This document shows, one piece after another, positions 32,591 to 41,184 of a stretch of 64,000 nucleotides of DNA (the first letter of the stretch is position 1; each line of letters opens with the position of its first letter). The stretch covers positions 55,206 to 119,205 of the forward strand of contig NZ_FNBG01000015.1 in assembly GCF_900102215.1 (NCBI RefSeq), given 5' to 3'. A model generated the notes under the pieces. The model was not told the DNA's origin and did no database searches. It saw only the letters and a list, made by a program, of their open reading frames with translations. The stretch comes from Fontibacillus panacisegetis (GTDB lineage Bacteria; Bacillota; Bacilli; Paenibacillales; Paenibacillaceae). A program made the translations under genes and the position numbers.

Positions 32591-33598
32591 TTATTTGTAT
32601 TTGATAAATTTACCTGAGTCAGTCAGGGCTTGTAAAGAAATAAAACGAGGAGAAGACTCAGAGCCGCTCATGATATAAAGTGTGGAATCGTCGTTTAAAG
32701 ACCATTTTTGATATCCAAAAACAGGTAATGGGGCGGAATAGGTGCGATCTTGGCTGGAAGAAACAAATATGAGCCTTTTATGCTTTACAAGAACATTCTC
32801 GAAAGATTCAAATTTGACATTCATGGCGTTTTCGACCATCCATAAGATGTTGTCGTAAGGATCAAAGCTATCTGAGGTGTGGACGAGCTGGTCAGGACTC
32901 AGATGAGACATTTCTTCTCCGGCAAGGTATTCTGGATGGGTTGAACTGCTCCCTGCCGCTTTTACCGGAGGAACGTAACGGGAGGCTTGAAGCTTCCAGC
33001 TTGATTCATTCTCTGGCAAAAGCTCTCCGGTTTGAGCATCGAGATAATGTTCCACTTGCGATGTTCCCGCCCGAATGATGGCCCATTCGGCAAGAACAGG
33101 TCCGCTGTATACCGGGACGATTTCTAAATTGTTATTATTGCTCAAGGAAAGTCCCGCATTCTTAAGCGCGCTTTCCAGTGTAGATATGGCGTAAACGGAA
33201 TCGGGACCCATACCGTATTCGATCAATTTATATTCTCCGGCCTCTGTCATGGAAATGATCAGGTAACCAGAAGGGAAGCTGGTGGAATTTGTTTCACGAT
33301 CCTGAATGGTAACAAGCCAGCTATGAGTACCAGGACCGAGTGGCTCGATCGTTGTTATGGCTTCGCTCCAAGCCGTAAAAGGCGGCTGCTGTGCTAGTTC
33401 CTGAATGACTGTTGCCGCGAACTTACGAAGCTCTTCCGGTGCAGTATCTTCTTTAATTCCTGCTCTTGACAAGATGGAATATTTGATCGTATTCGGGCTA
33501 GTGGAAAAATGGGATGCTGCTAGCGATATTGACGGAAACAAGACGCTGGTGAACAGTAAAAAGGTTGCCATTACAGAGGATTTAGTTCGAATACTCAT
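32591..33598 (-). CDS. Secreted hypothetical protein
   Basis: 335 residues with a clear signal peptide (MATFLLFTSVLFPSISLAAS, cleavage after LAA). The mature part is soluble, with repeat-free beta-rich sequence; no catalytic motif recognised. It has YLDAQTGELLPENESS, like the PepSY-type strand pattern of secreted Firmicute proteins, so a PepSY-related fold is possible. ATG with AAGGTGAATC upstream. Alone between terminator 32545 and the yqhG gene. Confidence 0.7.
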   Translation of the reverse strand: MSIRTKSSVMATFLLFTSVLFPSISLAASHFSTSPNTIKYSILSRAGIKEDTAPEELRKFAATVIQELAQQPPFTAWSEAITTIEPLGPGTHSWLVTIQDRETNSTSFPSGYLIISMTEAGEYKLIEYGMGPDSVYAISTLESALKNAGLSLSNNNNLEIVPVYSGPVLAEWAIIRAGTSQVEHYLDAQTGELLPENESSWKLQASRYVPPVKAAGSSSTHPEYLAGEEMSHLSPDQLVHTSDSFDPYDNILWMVENAMNVKFESFENVLVKHKRLIFVSSSQDRTYSAPLPVFGYQKWSLNDDSTLYIMSGSESSPRFISLQALTDSGKFIKYK

Positions 33599-33748
33599 AA
33601 TAGATTCACCTTCTTTTCATTTCTGGTCAGGCTGGACTTGTCCATTGTAACGAACACTGGATAAAAAGAGTGTTGCATCATGTCGTGCTGACTGTGACCA
33701 GTATGATTCTATTTTTGCGGTCTTTTAGCGATAACAGTCGTCAGATTG

Positions 33749-34693
33749 TTACCTTGGCGAACGTAGATGAAAGATGCCGTAGTTTACGGCGGATACGACA
33801 ATTCTCGGCTCGTATTGCCAGCGTATTTCTCCGCGTCTGGCTTCGTATTGCTCATGATTAAAGGTCCGCAGTTCTTCATCTTCTTCCTTTAGCAGATCAC
33901 TGTAATAGGAATCGATGAGGGCAAGTTCATCATTCAACCGATCTCTGGCTTGTTCGGCCCAGCTATGATCATAACCAGCAAGCTTGTTGCAGACCAGACC
34001 CTCAAGGAAAGCTTTACCTTCTGAAAGAGTTACTCGAGTGGGCTCAATGTGAACATTCTCTGGCATACGAGGCTGCAGTGTGATTCCTTGTAGCCTTGAT
34101 GCAAAAGATTCATCGATCAGCCCTGTCAGCAAGGAGACCCCAAAGAAATGAAGCTCCTCACGCTTCATATCACACCAGAACTCGATTTTGAAACATACGC
34201 CGAGCCAAGGCTCGTATGCCGCAGAGATCAGAGTCAAACGTTGTTTTTGGCCTGGATTCTCAAATAGATACACGCAGCGACCGCCTTGTCTTGCTGCGGA
34301 AAATATTTGTTTGAGCCTTGGGCTGCCAAACACTAGATCTTCTTGCTGAATTCGTCCAGGACCGAGAGTGGGCAGGGGTCGAACAGCGCCGAAATGGCGG
34401 CCGAGGATAGTATCTTCCTTGTTGTCATTATTGTTGTCCCCACTGGATTCCTGTTGTTTGGCAAGCCGTTTATGCTGCTCTGGATCAAAAATAAAAGAAA
34501 AGCTCATCGTCTCCGGTTCTGCACCGGTTCGATCGATAAAACCCCAGTAATACGGGCGGTTGGTCAAATCGCGATCTGCTCTTGAGGATAGCTTGACTGT
34601 AACGTGATGTGGAGACTTCTCGATAATTTGACACTCTGTAGTCTCCAGATAGGTCATGACATACTGCTGAATTTGCTCTTTAGTCATACTCAT
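33749..34693 (-). CDS. yqhG: YqhG family protein
   Basis: 314 residues, soluble. The start TKEQIQQYVMTYLETTECQI and the block PYYWGFIDRTGAEPETMSFS belong to the YqhG family, found next to the SNF2 helicase YqhH in Bacillus, as here (four bases after its stop). Function unknown; the conserved pairing suggests work with the helicase. ATG with GGAGG upstream, the site lying in the last codons of the helicase gene. Confidence 0.85.
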   Translation of the reverse strand: MSMTKEQIQQYVMTYLETTECQIIEKSPHHVTVKLSSRADRDLTNRPYYWGFIDRTGAEPETMSFSFIFDPEQHKRLAKQQESSGDNNNDNKEDTILGRHFGAVRPLPTLGPGRIQQEDLVFGSPRLKQIFSAARQGGRCVYLFENPGQKQRLTLISAAYEPWLGVCFKIEFWCDMKREELHFFGVSLLTGLIDESFASRLQGITLQPRMPENVHIEPTRVTLSEGKAFLEGLVCNKLAGYDHSWAEQARDRLNDELALIDSYYSDLLKEEDEELRTFNHEQYEARRGEIRWQYEPRIVVSAVNYGIFHLRSPR

Positions 34694-34697
34694 GCCA

Positions 34698-36485
34698 TCA
34701 CCCTCCTAATATTTGCTTGAGACCACTTTCTCCATCTTGGTTCTGCTCATCATGTGTTAACTCTGCTTGAATGGAGTTTAGAGATTGACCTAAAGATTCT
34801 ACCTTGGATGCAAGCTCCTCTTCATTTGCAGACTCCAGAATGATTTTGTAAATGCTCTTTTCGATGTTTTTTTCCAGAGCACCGTTCTTCTCAAAACGCT
34901 CGAGAATAACGTCAAGCTGACCGATAACCATTTCGAACATGTTGATTTTTTCATGCAGTAAATGAAGGATATGCTCCTCGATCGTTCCCTTAGTAGACAG
35001 GTTGTAGATTTTTACGTCATTTTTCTGCCCAAGACGATGGACACGACCAATTCGCTGCTCGACCCGCATCGGGTTCCATGGAAGATCGAAGTTAATCATA
35101 TGATGGCAAAACTGCAGGTTAATGCCTTCACCGCCTGCTTCTGTTGCGATCATGACCTGGGCTCTGCCGCGGAACAGATCCATCATCCAATCCTTTTTCC
35201 CACGGTTCATGCCGCCTCGATAAGGAACAGCGATCATGCCCCTGTCTTTCAAGTATTTCAACAAGTATTCCTGAGTAGCACGGTATTCGGTAAAAATAAT
35301 GACTTTATCCTCCATGCCTGAAATAAGCTCCATAGCCTTTTCAGCCTTGCTGTTCGCTGTTATGGTCCGGATAATGTCGACCAGCTCCCAAATTTTATCC
35401 CGCAGGGGAGAATCCGGTGCGAGTTTCTTGGACAAGTTCACTAAAGTAACGAAGACAGCGTCACGGCTGCTGCAAACCTCTCTTTGCAGGGTTACGAGAG
35501 AAAGCATGCTGCTTATGTCACCGCCAGCTGCCTGATATTGATCTTTAACAAATGAGGTGACACCGTCATATAGCTTTTTCTCTTCGGGTGAAAGTTCTAC
35601 ATGAATGTTCTTAACAATTCGTTTAGTAAAATCAAGTTCACCGTCACCGCGGCGGTTGCGTATCATTATTTTGGATAGCTCACCTTTAAGCTGTTCTTCG
35701 TTCTTAGGTACACGCTTATCAACGACGAAGTTGGATGCAAAATCGTTTTGGCCGCCCAATTGGCCCGGCTTGAGCAGGGAAATCAGGTTGAACAGCTCAC
35801 TCAGATCATTCTGAACAGGGGTTGCAGTTAGTAGGAGGCAATATTTTTTGCGCAGTCCCAGCATAAATTGGTAGTTCGTCGTTTTTTTGTTTTTCAGCTT
35901 ATGCGCTTCATCAACAATGACCATATCGTATTCATTTTTAAGTAAAATATCTCGATGTGGATCACGTTTGGCCGTATCGATGGAAGCAACAACAACATCG
36001 TTGTGCCACGAGTGTTCTTTTTTTTGCGCGACGGCGGGAATTCCAAATTTTTGGTTCAGCTCACGTACCCATTGCAGTACAAGAGAAGCAGGAACGAGAA
36101 TGAGCGCTTTGCGGACGAGACCGCGAACAAAATATTCCTTAAGAATGAGCCCGGCTTCTATCGTCTTGCCTAATCCAACCTCATCTGCGAGAATGGCGCG
36201 ACCGCGCATTTCGAACAATACTTTTCTGGCCGTCTCCGTCTGATGGGGCAGTGGAATTACACTCTGCAAATGCTTCATACACAACATTTCTTCAAAGCTT
36301 GTAACCAAGGTAGCGCTTTCGGCTTGGGATGCAAGATTGAACAGATTCCAGTCGTCCCATGGACCACCTTTGTTCAGACGATTGTCCAGATCCTCGTACC
36401 AGCCATTCTGAAATACAATCGGTACTGGTGTGGTACTGGAGCAATTGGCGGAGTTGTCGCCAGAATTCGGGGGATGAGGATGCAC
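34698..36485 (-). CDS. yqhH: SNF2-family DEAD/H-box helicase, YqhH-type
   Basis: 595 residues. Helicase motifs in order: Q-like region and Walker A DEVGLGKTIEAGLI (about 99-112), DEAH (IVDEAHKLKN), LTATPVQND, then the C-terminal half with IIFTEYRATQEYL, TEAGGEGINLQFCH and QRIGRVHRLGQ. This is a bacterial RapA/SNF2-like ATPase that moves on double-stranded DNA. GTG start with GGGAGG upstream. First gene of a two-gene operon with yqhG. Confidence 0.92.
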   Translation of the reverse strand: MHPHPPNSGDNSANCSSTTPVPIVFQNGWYEDLDNRLNKGGPWDDWNLFNLASQAESATLVTSFEEMLCMKHLQSVIPLPHQTETARKVLFEMRGRAILADEVGLGKTIEAGLILKEYFVRGLVRKALILVPASLVLQWVRELNQKFGIPAVAQKKEHSWHNDVVVASIDTAKRDPHRDILLKNEYDMVIVDEAHKLKNKKTTNYQFMLGLRKKYCLLLTATPVQNDLSELFNLISLLKPGQLGGQNDFASNFVVDKRVPKNEEQLKGELSKIMIRNRRGDGELDFTKRIVKNIHVELSPEEKKLYDGVTSFVKDQYQAAGGDISSMLSLVTLQREVCSSRDAVFVTLVNLSKKLAPDSPLRDKIWELVDIIRTITANSKAEKAMELISGMEDKVIIFTEYRATQEYLLKYLKDRGMIAVPYRGGMNRGKKDWMMDLFRGRAQVMIATEAGGEGINLQFCHHMINFDLPWNPMRVEQRIGRVHRLGQKNDVKIYNLSTKGTIEEHILHLLHEKINMFEMVIGQLDVILERFEKNGALEKNIEKSIYKIILESANEEELASKVESLGQSLNSIQAELTHDEQNQDGESGLKQILGG

Positions 36486-36742
36486 GATGATATAACCTCC
36501 CTTAATAATGACAAAGAAACAGACGTAGAAGTAGTATGGACGAAAAAGAGAAAGTTCATAACTTGAGAAGCTTGTAATGAAGGGATATGGAAATATTTCA
36601 GCTGTGTTTCATGGAGGGCTGTCGAAATAAAGAGGGATTTGGAGAAAAACTGTGATCATGCAGGATAATATGATTTTTGTGGCTAAAATTTCATGCTCAA
36701 TTGCTATCATAACGAGATATTGTATAGTATAATGTTAAACGT

Positions 36743-36758
36743 ACACAATATGTTGTGA
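36743..36758 (+). promoter_or_regulatory. NrdR-like box upstream of nrdJ
   Basis: ACACAATATGTTGTGA fits the NrdR consensus acaCwAtATaTwGtgt closely; a half-like ATACATATTGTAG lies about 16 bases on. A TATAAT stands just upstream at 36728-36733, so the box would lie at the transcription start, fit for repression. The rest of 36560-36918 holds no gene, and I see no cobalamin riboswitch there. Confidence 0.5.
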
Positions 36759-36918
36759 TTATACATATTGTAGGAATAAATCATACTTTATGCTTATCGA
36801 TTGCAGAGCGGTACAAAACGACGTGGATGGCCTTATTTTCGGTTAATTGAGCGCCTCCAGATGCTCGCTGTAATCGACATTTTTTTTGTGGACATATTTT
36901 TTATAGGAGGGTGTTTCT

Positions 36919-39525
36919 TTGAATACAGTGCAAAAACAGCGCCTTGAAGGCCTCAGCGAGAAAATCTTTTTAGACCGGTATGCGTGGAAGGATGCAGATC
37001 CTAGTCATGCGAAGGTTGGAGATGTTGTTCTCGTATTAACCAAGGATGATCCTAAATTTCCTACTAAGGAAGTCGGTGAAATCGTTGCTCGCGAGGGACG
37101 TAATGCAACGGTAAAAACTCGTCGCGGTGAGCTCGTAGAGACCGATGTGGAGAAGCTGACGCTGAATATCGAGAAAACGCCAGAGGAAATGTGGGATCGC
37201 CTCGCCAAGGCGATTTCTTCTGTAGAAGAAACGCCCGAGCTTCAGAAGGAGTGGGAGGGCAAGTTCCGTTCCATTCTGGACGATTGGAAGCTTGTTCCAG
37301 GCGGTCGTATTGCCGCAGGTGCTGGTGCGAGTGATGAGCTGACTCTGTTCAACTGCTATGTTATTCCTTCGCCAAAAGACAGCCGTGGCGGCATTATGGA
37401 AACTCTGTCGGAAATGACGGAAATTATGGCTCGTGGTGGCGGAGTTGGTATTAACCTGAGTTCGTTGCGCCCTCGCCGGGCAATCGTTAAAGGCGTGAAC
37501 GGTTCCTCCAGTGGTGCAGTATCATGGGGCGGATTGTTCAGTTATACAACTGGCCTGATTGAACAAGGCGGCAGCCGTCGTGGTGCGCTTATGCTCATGA
37601 TTAATGATTGGCATCCGGATGTGCTTGATTTTATTACGGTAAAACAAACGATGGGTCAAGTGACTAATGCGAACTTGTCTGTTTGCGTCAGCAATGGCTT
37701 TATGAAAGCTGTTAAAGAAGATTTGGACTGGGAGCTTGTATTCCCGGATACAACATATGAGGATTACAACGAAGTATGGGACGGCGATTTGGACAAATGG
37801 AAGGCAGATGGACGTAGAGTTGTTCACTACCGGACGGTTAAAGCACGTGAAATATGGCATACGATCATTGAATCAGCTTGGAAGTCTGCTGAACCAGGCG
37901 TTGTGTTCATGGAATACTACAATCAAATGTCGAATAGCTGGTATTTCAATCCGATCATTTGTACAAATCCTTGTGGGGAACAAGGTCTGCCAGGTTGGGG
38001 CGTCTGCAACTTGTCTGCGATGAACCTGTCCAAGTTCTATGATGAAGAGAACAATGATGTGGCTTGGGATGAGCTAGCGACAACAACTCATTACTCTGTG
38101 CGTTTCCTGGATAATGTCATTAGCAGAACGCCGTATCATTTTGAAGAAAATGAGAGAAACCAGAAGAAAGAACGCCGCGTAGGTCTCGGAACGATGGGAC
38201 TTGCTGAGCTGATGATCAAGCTGAAAATCCGTTACGGCAGCCCGGAATCACTGGAATTCCTTGATAAATTGTATGGCTTCATCGCGAAAGAAGCGTACCT
38301 TGCTTCCGCTGAAATTGCAGAAGAGAAGGGTTCATTCCCGGCTTTTGAGGCAGATAAATATTTGCAAAGTGGATTTATGAAGGTGATGACAGAGGTATAT
38401 CCTGAGGTTGGAGAAGCGATTCAAGAAAAAGGTGTTCGTAACGTTACAATTATTACTCAGGCTCCAACAGGTAGCACAGGTACGATGGTAGGCACATCTA
38501 CAGGGATTGAACCGTATTTTGCCTTCAAATATTATCGTCAAAGTCGTCTTGGCTTCGATGAACAGTTTGTACCGATTGCCCAAGAATGGCTGGACAGCCA
38601 TCCAGGCGAATCCTTGCCAGACTATTTCATAACAGCGATGGATCTCTCTGCTGAGGATCATATTCGCGCTCAAGCTGCGATTCAACGCTGGGTAGACAGC
38701 TCGATTTCTAAAACGGCAAACTGCCCTGCTGATTTCACAGTTGAAGAGACAAAACGTCTGTATGAGTTGGCATTTGATTTGGGATGTAAAGGTGTAACGA
38801 TCTATCGTGATGGCAGCCGTGATACTCAAGTTCTTCAAACAGAGAAAAAGGAAGATAAAGCTGAAGTGAAGAGCACGGATGCTGATGCTCCTTCGAACGA
38901 AGAAAAAGAATCTCTGGATGATCTGGATAAGACATTGTCTGTATCCGTCAGTGCCAAGGATAAAGCTGTGTTCGACAAGCAGTATAAGAAACGTCCACAG
39001 GTTCTTCGCGGTGCAACTTATAAAATCAATACGCCATTCGGTATGGCATACATTACAATCAATGATTTGAACGGTGTTCCAAGTGAAATATTCCTGAACG
39101 TAGGTAAAGCAGGTTCTGATGTGTTCGCGATGGCTGAAGCGCTCGGTCGTGTCTGCTCCTTGTTCCTACGTTACGGAGACCATGGTCAGAAGGCAGAGCT
39201 GCTCATCAAGCACTTAAAAGGAATCGGCGGTTCCGGTGCAATCGGCTTTGGTCCTAACCGTGTAGAATCAATCGCTGACGCAGTAGCGAAAGCGCTGGAA
39301 ACTCATATTCAAAACAACCAATACGATGATCATGATCCAGCACCTGTTGCAGCGACAATAGCGCATCATGATGATCATGTAAGCTCGGATTCACACGGAA
39401 CTCACGATCATGGCAGCGCAGCAGTAACTTCTCGTGACCTGTGCCCATCCTGCGGCTCGGCTTCGTTGATCAATGTTGAGGGTTGTAAGACTTGCAGTAA
39501 TTGCGGGTATAGTAAGTGTTCGTAA
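36919..39525 (+). CDS. nrdJ: Vitamin B12-dependent (class II) ribonucleotide reductase
   Basis: 868 residues. Reduces ribonucleotides to deoxyribonucleotides with adenosylcobalamin as radical source, with or without oxygen. Visible: FNCYVIPSPKDSRGGI, ARGGGVGINLSSLRPR, the active-site block NPCGEQGLPGWGVCNLS, APTGSTGTMVGTSTGIEPYF, and a C-terminal zinc-ribbon-like CPSCGSASLINVEGCKTCSN with further Cys residues needed for re-reduction. A His/Asp-rich linker (HDDHVSSDSHGTHDHG) precedes it. TTG start after AGGAGGG. A single gene with its own promoter and terminator. The NrdR-like box suggests control by dNTP level. Confidence 0.96.
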   Translation: MNTVQKQRLEGLSEKIFLDRYAWKDADPSHAKVGDVVLVLTKDDPKFPTKEVGEIVAREGRNATVKTRRGELVETDVEKLTLNIEKTPEEMWDRLAKAISSVEETPELQKEWEGKFRSILDDWKLVPGGRIAAGAGASDELTLFNCYVIPSPKDSRGGIMETLSEMTEIMARGGGVGINLSSLRPRRAIVKGVNGSSSGAVSWGGLFSYTTGLIEQGGSRRGALMLMINDWHPDVLDFITVKQTMGQVTNANLSVCVSNGFMKAVKEDLDWELVFPDTTYEDYNEVWDGDLDKWKADGRRVVHYRTVKAREIWHTIIESAWKSAEPGVVFMEYYNQMSNSWYFNPIICTNPCGEQGLPGWGVCNLSAMNLSKFYDEENNDVAWDELATTTHYSVRFLDNVISRTPYHFEENERNQKKERRVGLGTMGLAELMIKLKIRYGSPESLEFLDKLYGFIAKEAYLASAEIAEEKGSFPAFEADKYLQSGFMKVMTEVYPEVGEAIQEKGVRNVTIITQAPTGSTGTMVGTSTGIEPYFAFKYYRQSRLGFDEQFVPIAQEWLDSHPGESLPDYFITAMDLSAEDHIRAQAAIQRWVDSSISKTANCPADFTVEETKRLYELAFDLGCKGVTIYRDGSRDTQVLQTEKKEDKAEVKSTDADAPSNEEKESLDDLDKTLSVSVSAKDKAVFDKQYKKRPQVLRGATYKINTPFGMAYITINDLNGVPSEIFLNVGKAGSDVFAMAEALGRVCSLFLRYGDHGQKAELLIKHLKGIGGSGAIGFGPNRVESIADAVAKALETHIQNNQYDDHDPAPVAATIAHHDDHVSSDSHGTHDHGSAAVTSRDLCPSCGSASLINVEGCKTCSNCGYSKCS

Positions 39526-39586
39526 AATTTAAACAATAAGTATATTTTCTTCTTTAAGAAATGTGGCTAAGTGTGGTCACTACAAA

Positions 39587-39641
39587 CAAGCGATCATCGA
39601 GAAGGCGGTTAAACCTTGTAACTCGATTGATCGCTTGTTTT
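39587..39641. terminator. Bidirectional terminator between nrdJ and the peptide gene
   Basis: CAAGCGATCATCGAG pairs with CTCGATTGATCGCTTG (one bulge), followed by TTTTATT on the plus strand and a T-rich stretch on the minus strand. It can end both nrdJ and the cysteine-rich peptide transcript. Confidence 0.75.
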
Positions 39642-39770
39642 ATTATTATTGATGATGTAAGAAACGAAATAAACAGGTAAAAAATGAATCTGCTAAATGA
39701 TTGTGCAAAAGTCGGATTCTTCATGAATGTATTGGATCGTCCATATTGATGATAAGCAACTGCATTAAAA

Positions 39771-39965
39771 TTAGCAACCGCATTTTACTTTTGTAGGAGT
39801 AGTACATTGAATCCCTGAATCGCGATCAACATAATATTCCCAAGTTGATACACCTTGAATAACGCACAAAACATCAGATCTACAGGTGGTTACTTTTCTA
39901 GTTAAGACACAACTTGCAAGTGCAGGCTGAATTCCGACCAACTTATTTAGGAAATTTGACGCCAT
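39771..39965 (-). CDS. Cysteine-rich secreted peptide precursor (candidate bacteriocin or RiPP)
   Basis: 64 residues starting MASNFLNKLVGIQPALASCV. Six cysteines, all after the first 18 residues (Cys19, 28, 34, 54, 62, 64), ending CTTPTKVKCGC: three disulfides are possible. The N-terminal 17 residues look like a short leader ending in an Ala-x-Ala-like PALA; there is no double-glycine motif. ATG has a perfect AAAGGAGGTGA upstream, and a TTGAAA-n17-TATATT promoter precedes it. It is the last gene of a run with two redox proteins and an ABC exporter. Not recognised as a known bacteriocin; nature inferred from context. Confidence 0.7.
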   Translation of the reverse strand: MASNFLNKLVGIQPALASCVLTRKVTTCRSDVLCVIQGVSTWEYYVDRDSGIQCTTPTKVKCGC

Positions 39966-39995
39966 ACTAATCACCTCCTTTGTAATAATAAATAT

Positions 39996-40024
39996 AATAT
40001 ACCTTTTTTATTAATATATTTCAA
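39996..40024 (-). promoter_or_regulatory. Strong sigma-A promoter of the peptide gene
   Basis: Minus strand: TTGAAA (40024-40019), 17-base spacer, TATATT (40001-39996), about 30 bases before the ATG. It lets the small precursor be made in excess over the export and redox genes, as is usual for peptide clusters. Confidence 0.65.
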
Positions 40025-40051
40025 TAATAGAATATATTGTAAAATACTAAT

Positions 40052-40615
40052 TTATAGCGAAGTTATCTTCGCTTGTAAAATCAAATTCTCTTCACTAATG
40101 AGTAAGTTCCAGAGATTATTAAAGCTCTTTAACGGACCATGCTGTTCAAGAGTACCTTCCTGGCTTATTAAAAAGGCGTACGGAACTTGTGAAACATGGT
40201 ATGCACCCATTGTTTCAGGTGAGCGAATGTAAGTAATAGTAGTTGGTAATGCTTCAAGTATTAGTTCATCATTAGAATCACGATCACCATTAATTACGAC
40301 TACATTAATATTAAAATTTTCTACTATTTTATTTATATCTGGTAGTATCGTCTTGCATGTAACACATGTAGTGTTGATAAAAATCAACAGAGTCTTCTTT
40401 TTGCTGAGTAAATCTTTTAATAGTACTTTCACTTTTTTATCACTGATTTCTCTAAATAAAGGAACCTGATCTCCTATTTCGAATTCCGATAATGTAATTC
40501 CTCGGACACTCCGGATCTTGTTTATAAACTCCCCTACAAGTCTAGCGAGTAAAAAAATTAAATATAATTGAGCCAGAACCAATACGAGTATTGTGATTAC
40601 AATAAAATCACTCAT
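40052..40615 (-). CDS. Membrane-anchored thioredoxin-fold protein (TlpA/MauD-like)
   Basis: 187 residues: one N-terminal helix (FIVITILVLVLAQLYLIFLL), then a redoxin domain outside the membrane with the redox pair CVTC (FINTTCVTCKTILPDI). The neighbouring MauE-like protein would supply or drain electrons, as in the MauD/MauE or CcdA/TlpA pairs. ATG at 40615 selected by AAAGGATGG. It lies between the MauE-like gene and the peptide gene. Likely forms or shuffles the disulfides of the secreted peptide; this is inferred. Confidence 0.8.
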   Translation of the reverse strand: MSDFIVITILVLVLAQLYLIFLLARLVGEFINKIRSVRGITLSEFEIGDQVPLFREISDKKVKVLLKDLLSKKKTLLIFINTTCVTCKTILPDINKIVENFNINVVVINGDRDSNDELILEALPTTITYIRSPETMGAYHVSQVPYAFLISQEGTLEQHGPLKSFNNLWNLLISEENLILQAKITSL

Positions 40616-40641
40616 ATAACCATCCTTTCTATAACAGAACC

Positions 40642-41184
40642 TCAAGATAGCAACTCAAGTAACAAATTAATTTTAGAGCGAATGATATTTATTTTTTTGT
40701 ATATGTATATAGTTAAGTACAAGGAAATAGATATAAGAAATAGTGCGAATTTAGAGATTACATCTGCTTTTATGACCATATTTTCACAAATAATTCCTAT
40801 AATTATTACTATAGTAATTAATAACACATTTCGATAAACCAGTCCCCAGTTTAAACGTTCATGCTCTAAAATCCCTCCACAACCACAAGAGATGTCCTGA
40901 TGTCCTCTAAATAAATTAAAAGCTATTGCCAATGTGTATAGGCATAACAACAGTACTATTCCATAAGTGTGATAGATGGTAATTCCAAATGTAAAAATGG
41001 TTAAACTAATAGTCAATTCGGAAAGAGAAAAGACGATTAAGGAAGGTACTAAAAATAGATTTGGAACTATTCGATATGCTTTTATTATTTGTGTATGCTG
41101 GGTGAAATTCGTTATTTTTCCTAAAGAGGACATTAAAAATACTACAGCCAATAAATTTTGCGTGATCGATATCAACTCGTTCAA
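40642..41184 (-). CDS. MauE/DoxX-type membrane redox protein
   Basis: 180 residues, about four to five helices. The pattern MSSLGKITNFTQHTQIIKAY then an internal CGCGG (DISCGCGGILEHERLNWGLV) fits the MauE/DoxX redox-associated membrane family, where the cysteines pass electrons to a thioredoxin-fold partner. TTG start, with AGAGGTGG in the last codons of the ABC gene (four-base overlap). Acts in the membrane, probably with the protein at 40052. Confidence 0.8.
   Translation of the reverse strand: MNELISITQNLLAVVFLMSSLGKITNFTQHTQIIKAYRIVPNLFLVPSLIVFSLSELTISLTIFTFGITIYHTYGIVLLLCLYTLAIAFNLFRGHQDISCGCGGILEHERLNWGLVYRNVLLITIVIIIGIICENMVIKADVISKFALFLISISLYLTIYIYKKINIIRSKINLLLELLS

Noticed and set aside
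36560..36918. Cobalamin riboswitch upstream of nrdJ
   Set aside because: No B12-box-like GCCACTG sequence or long structured leader is apparent.
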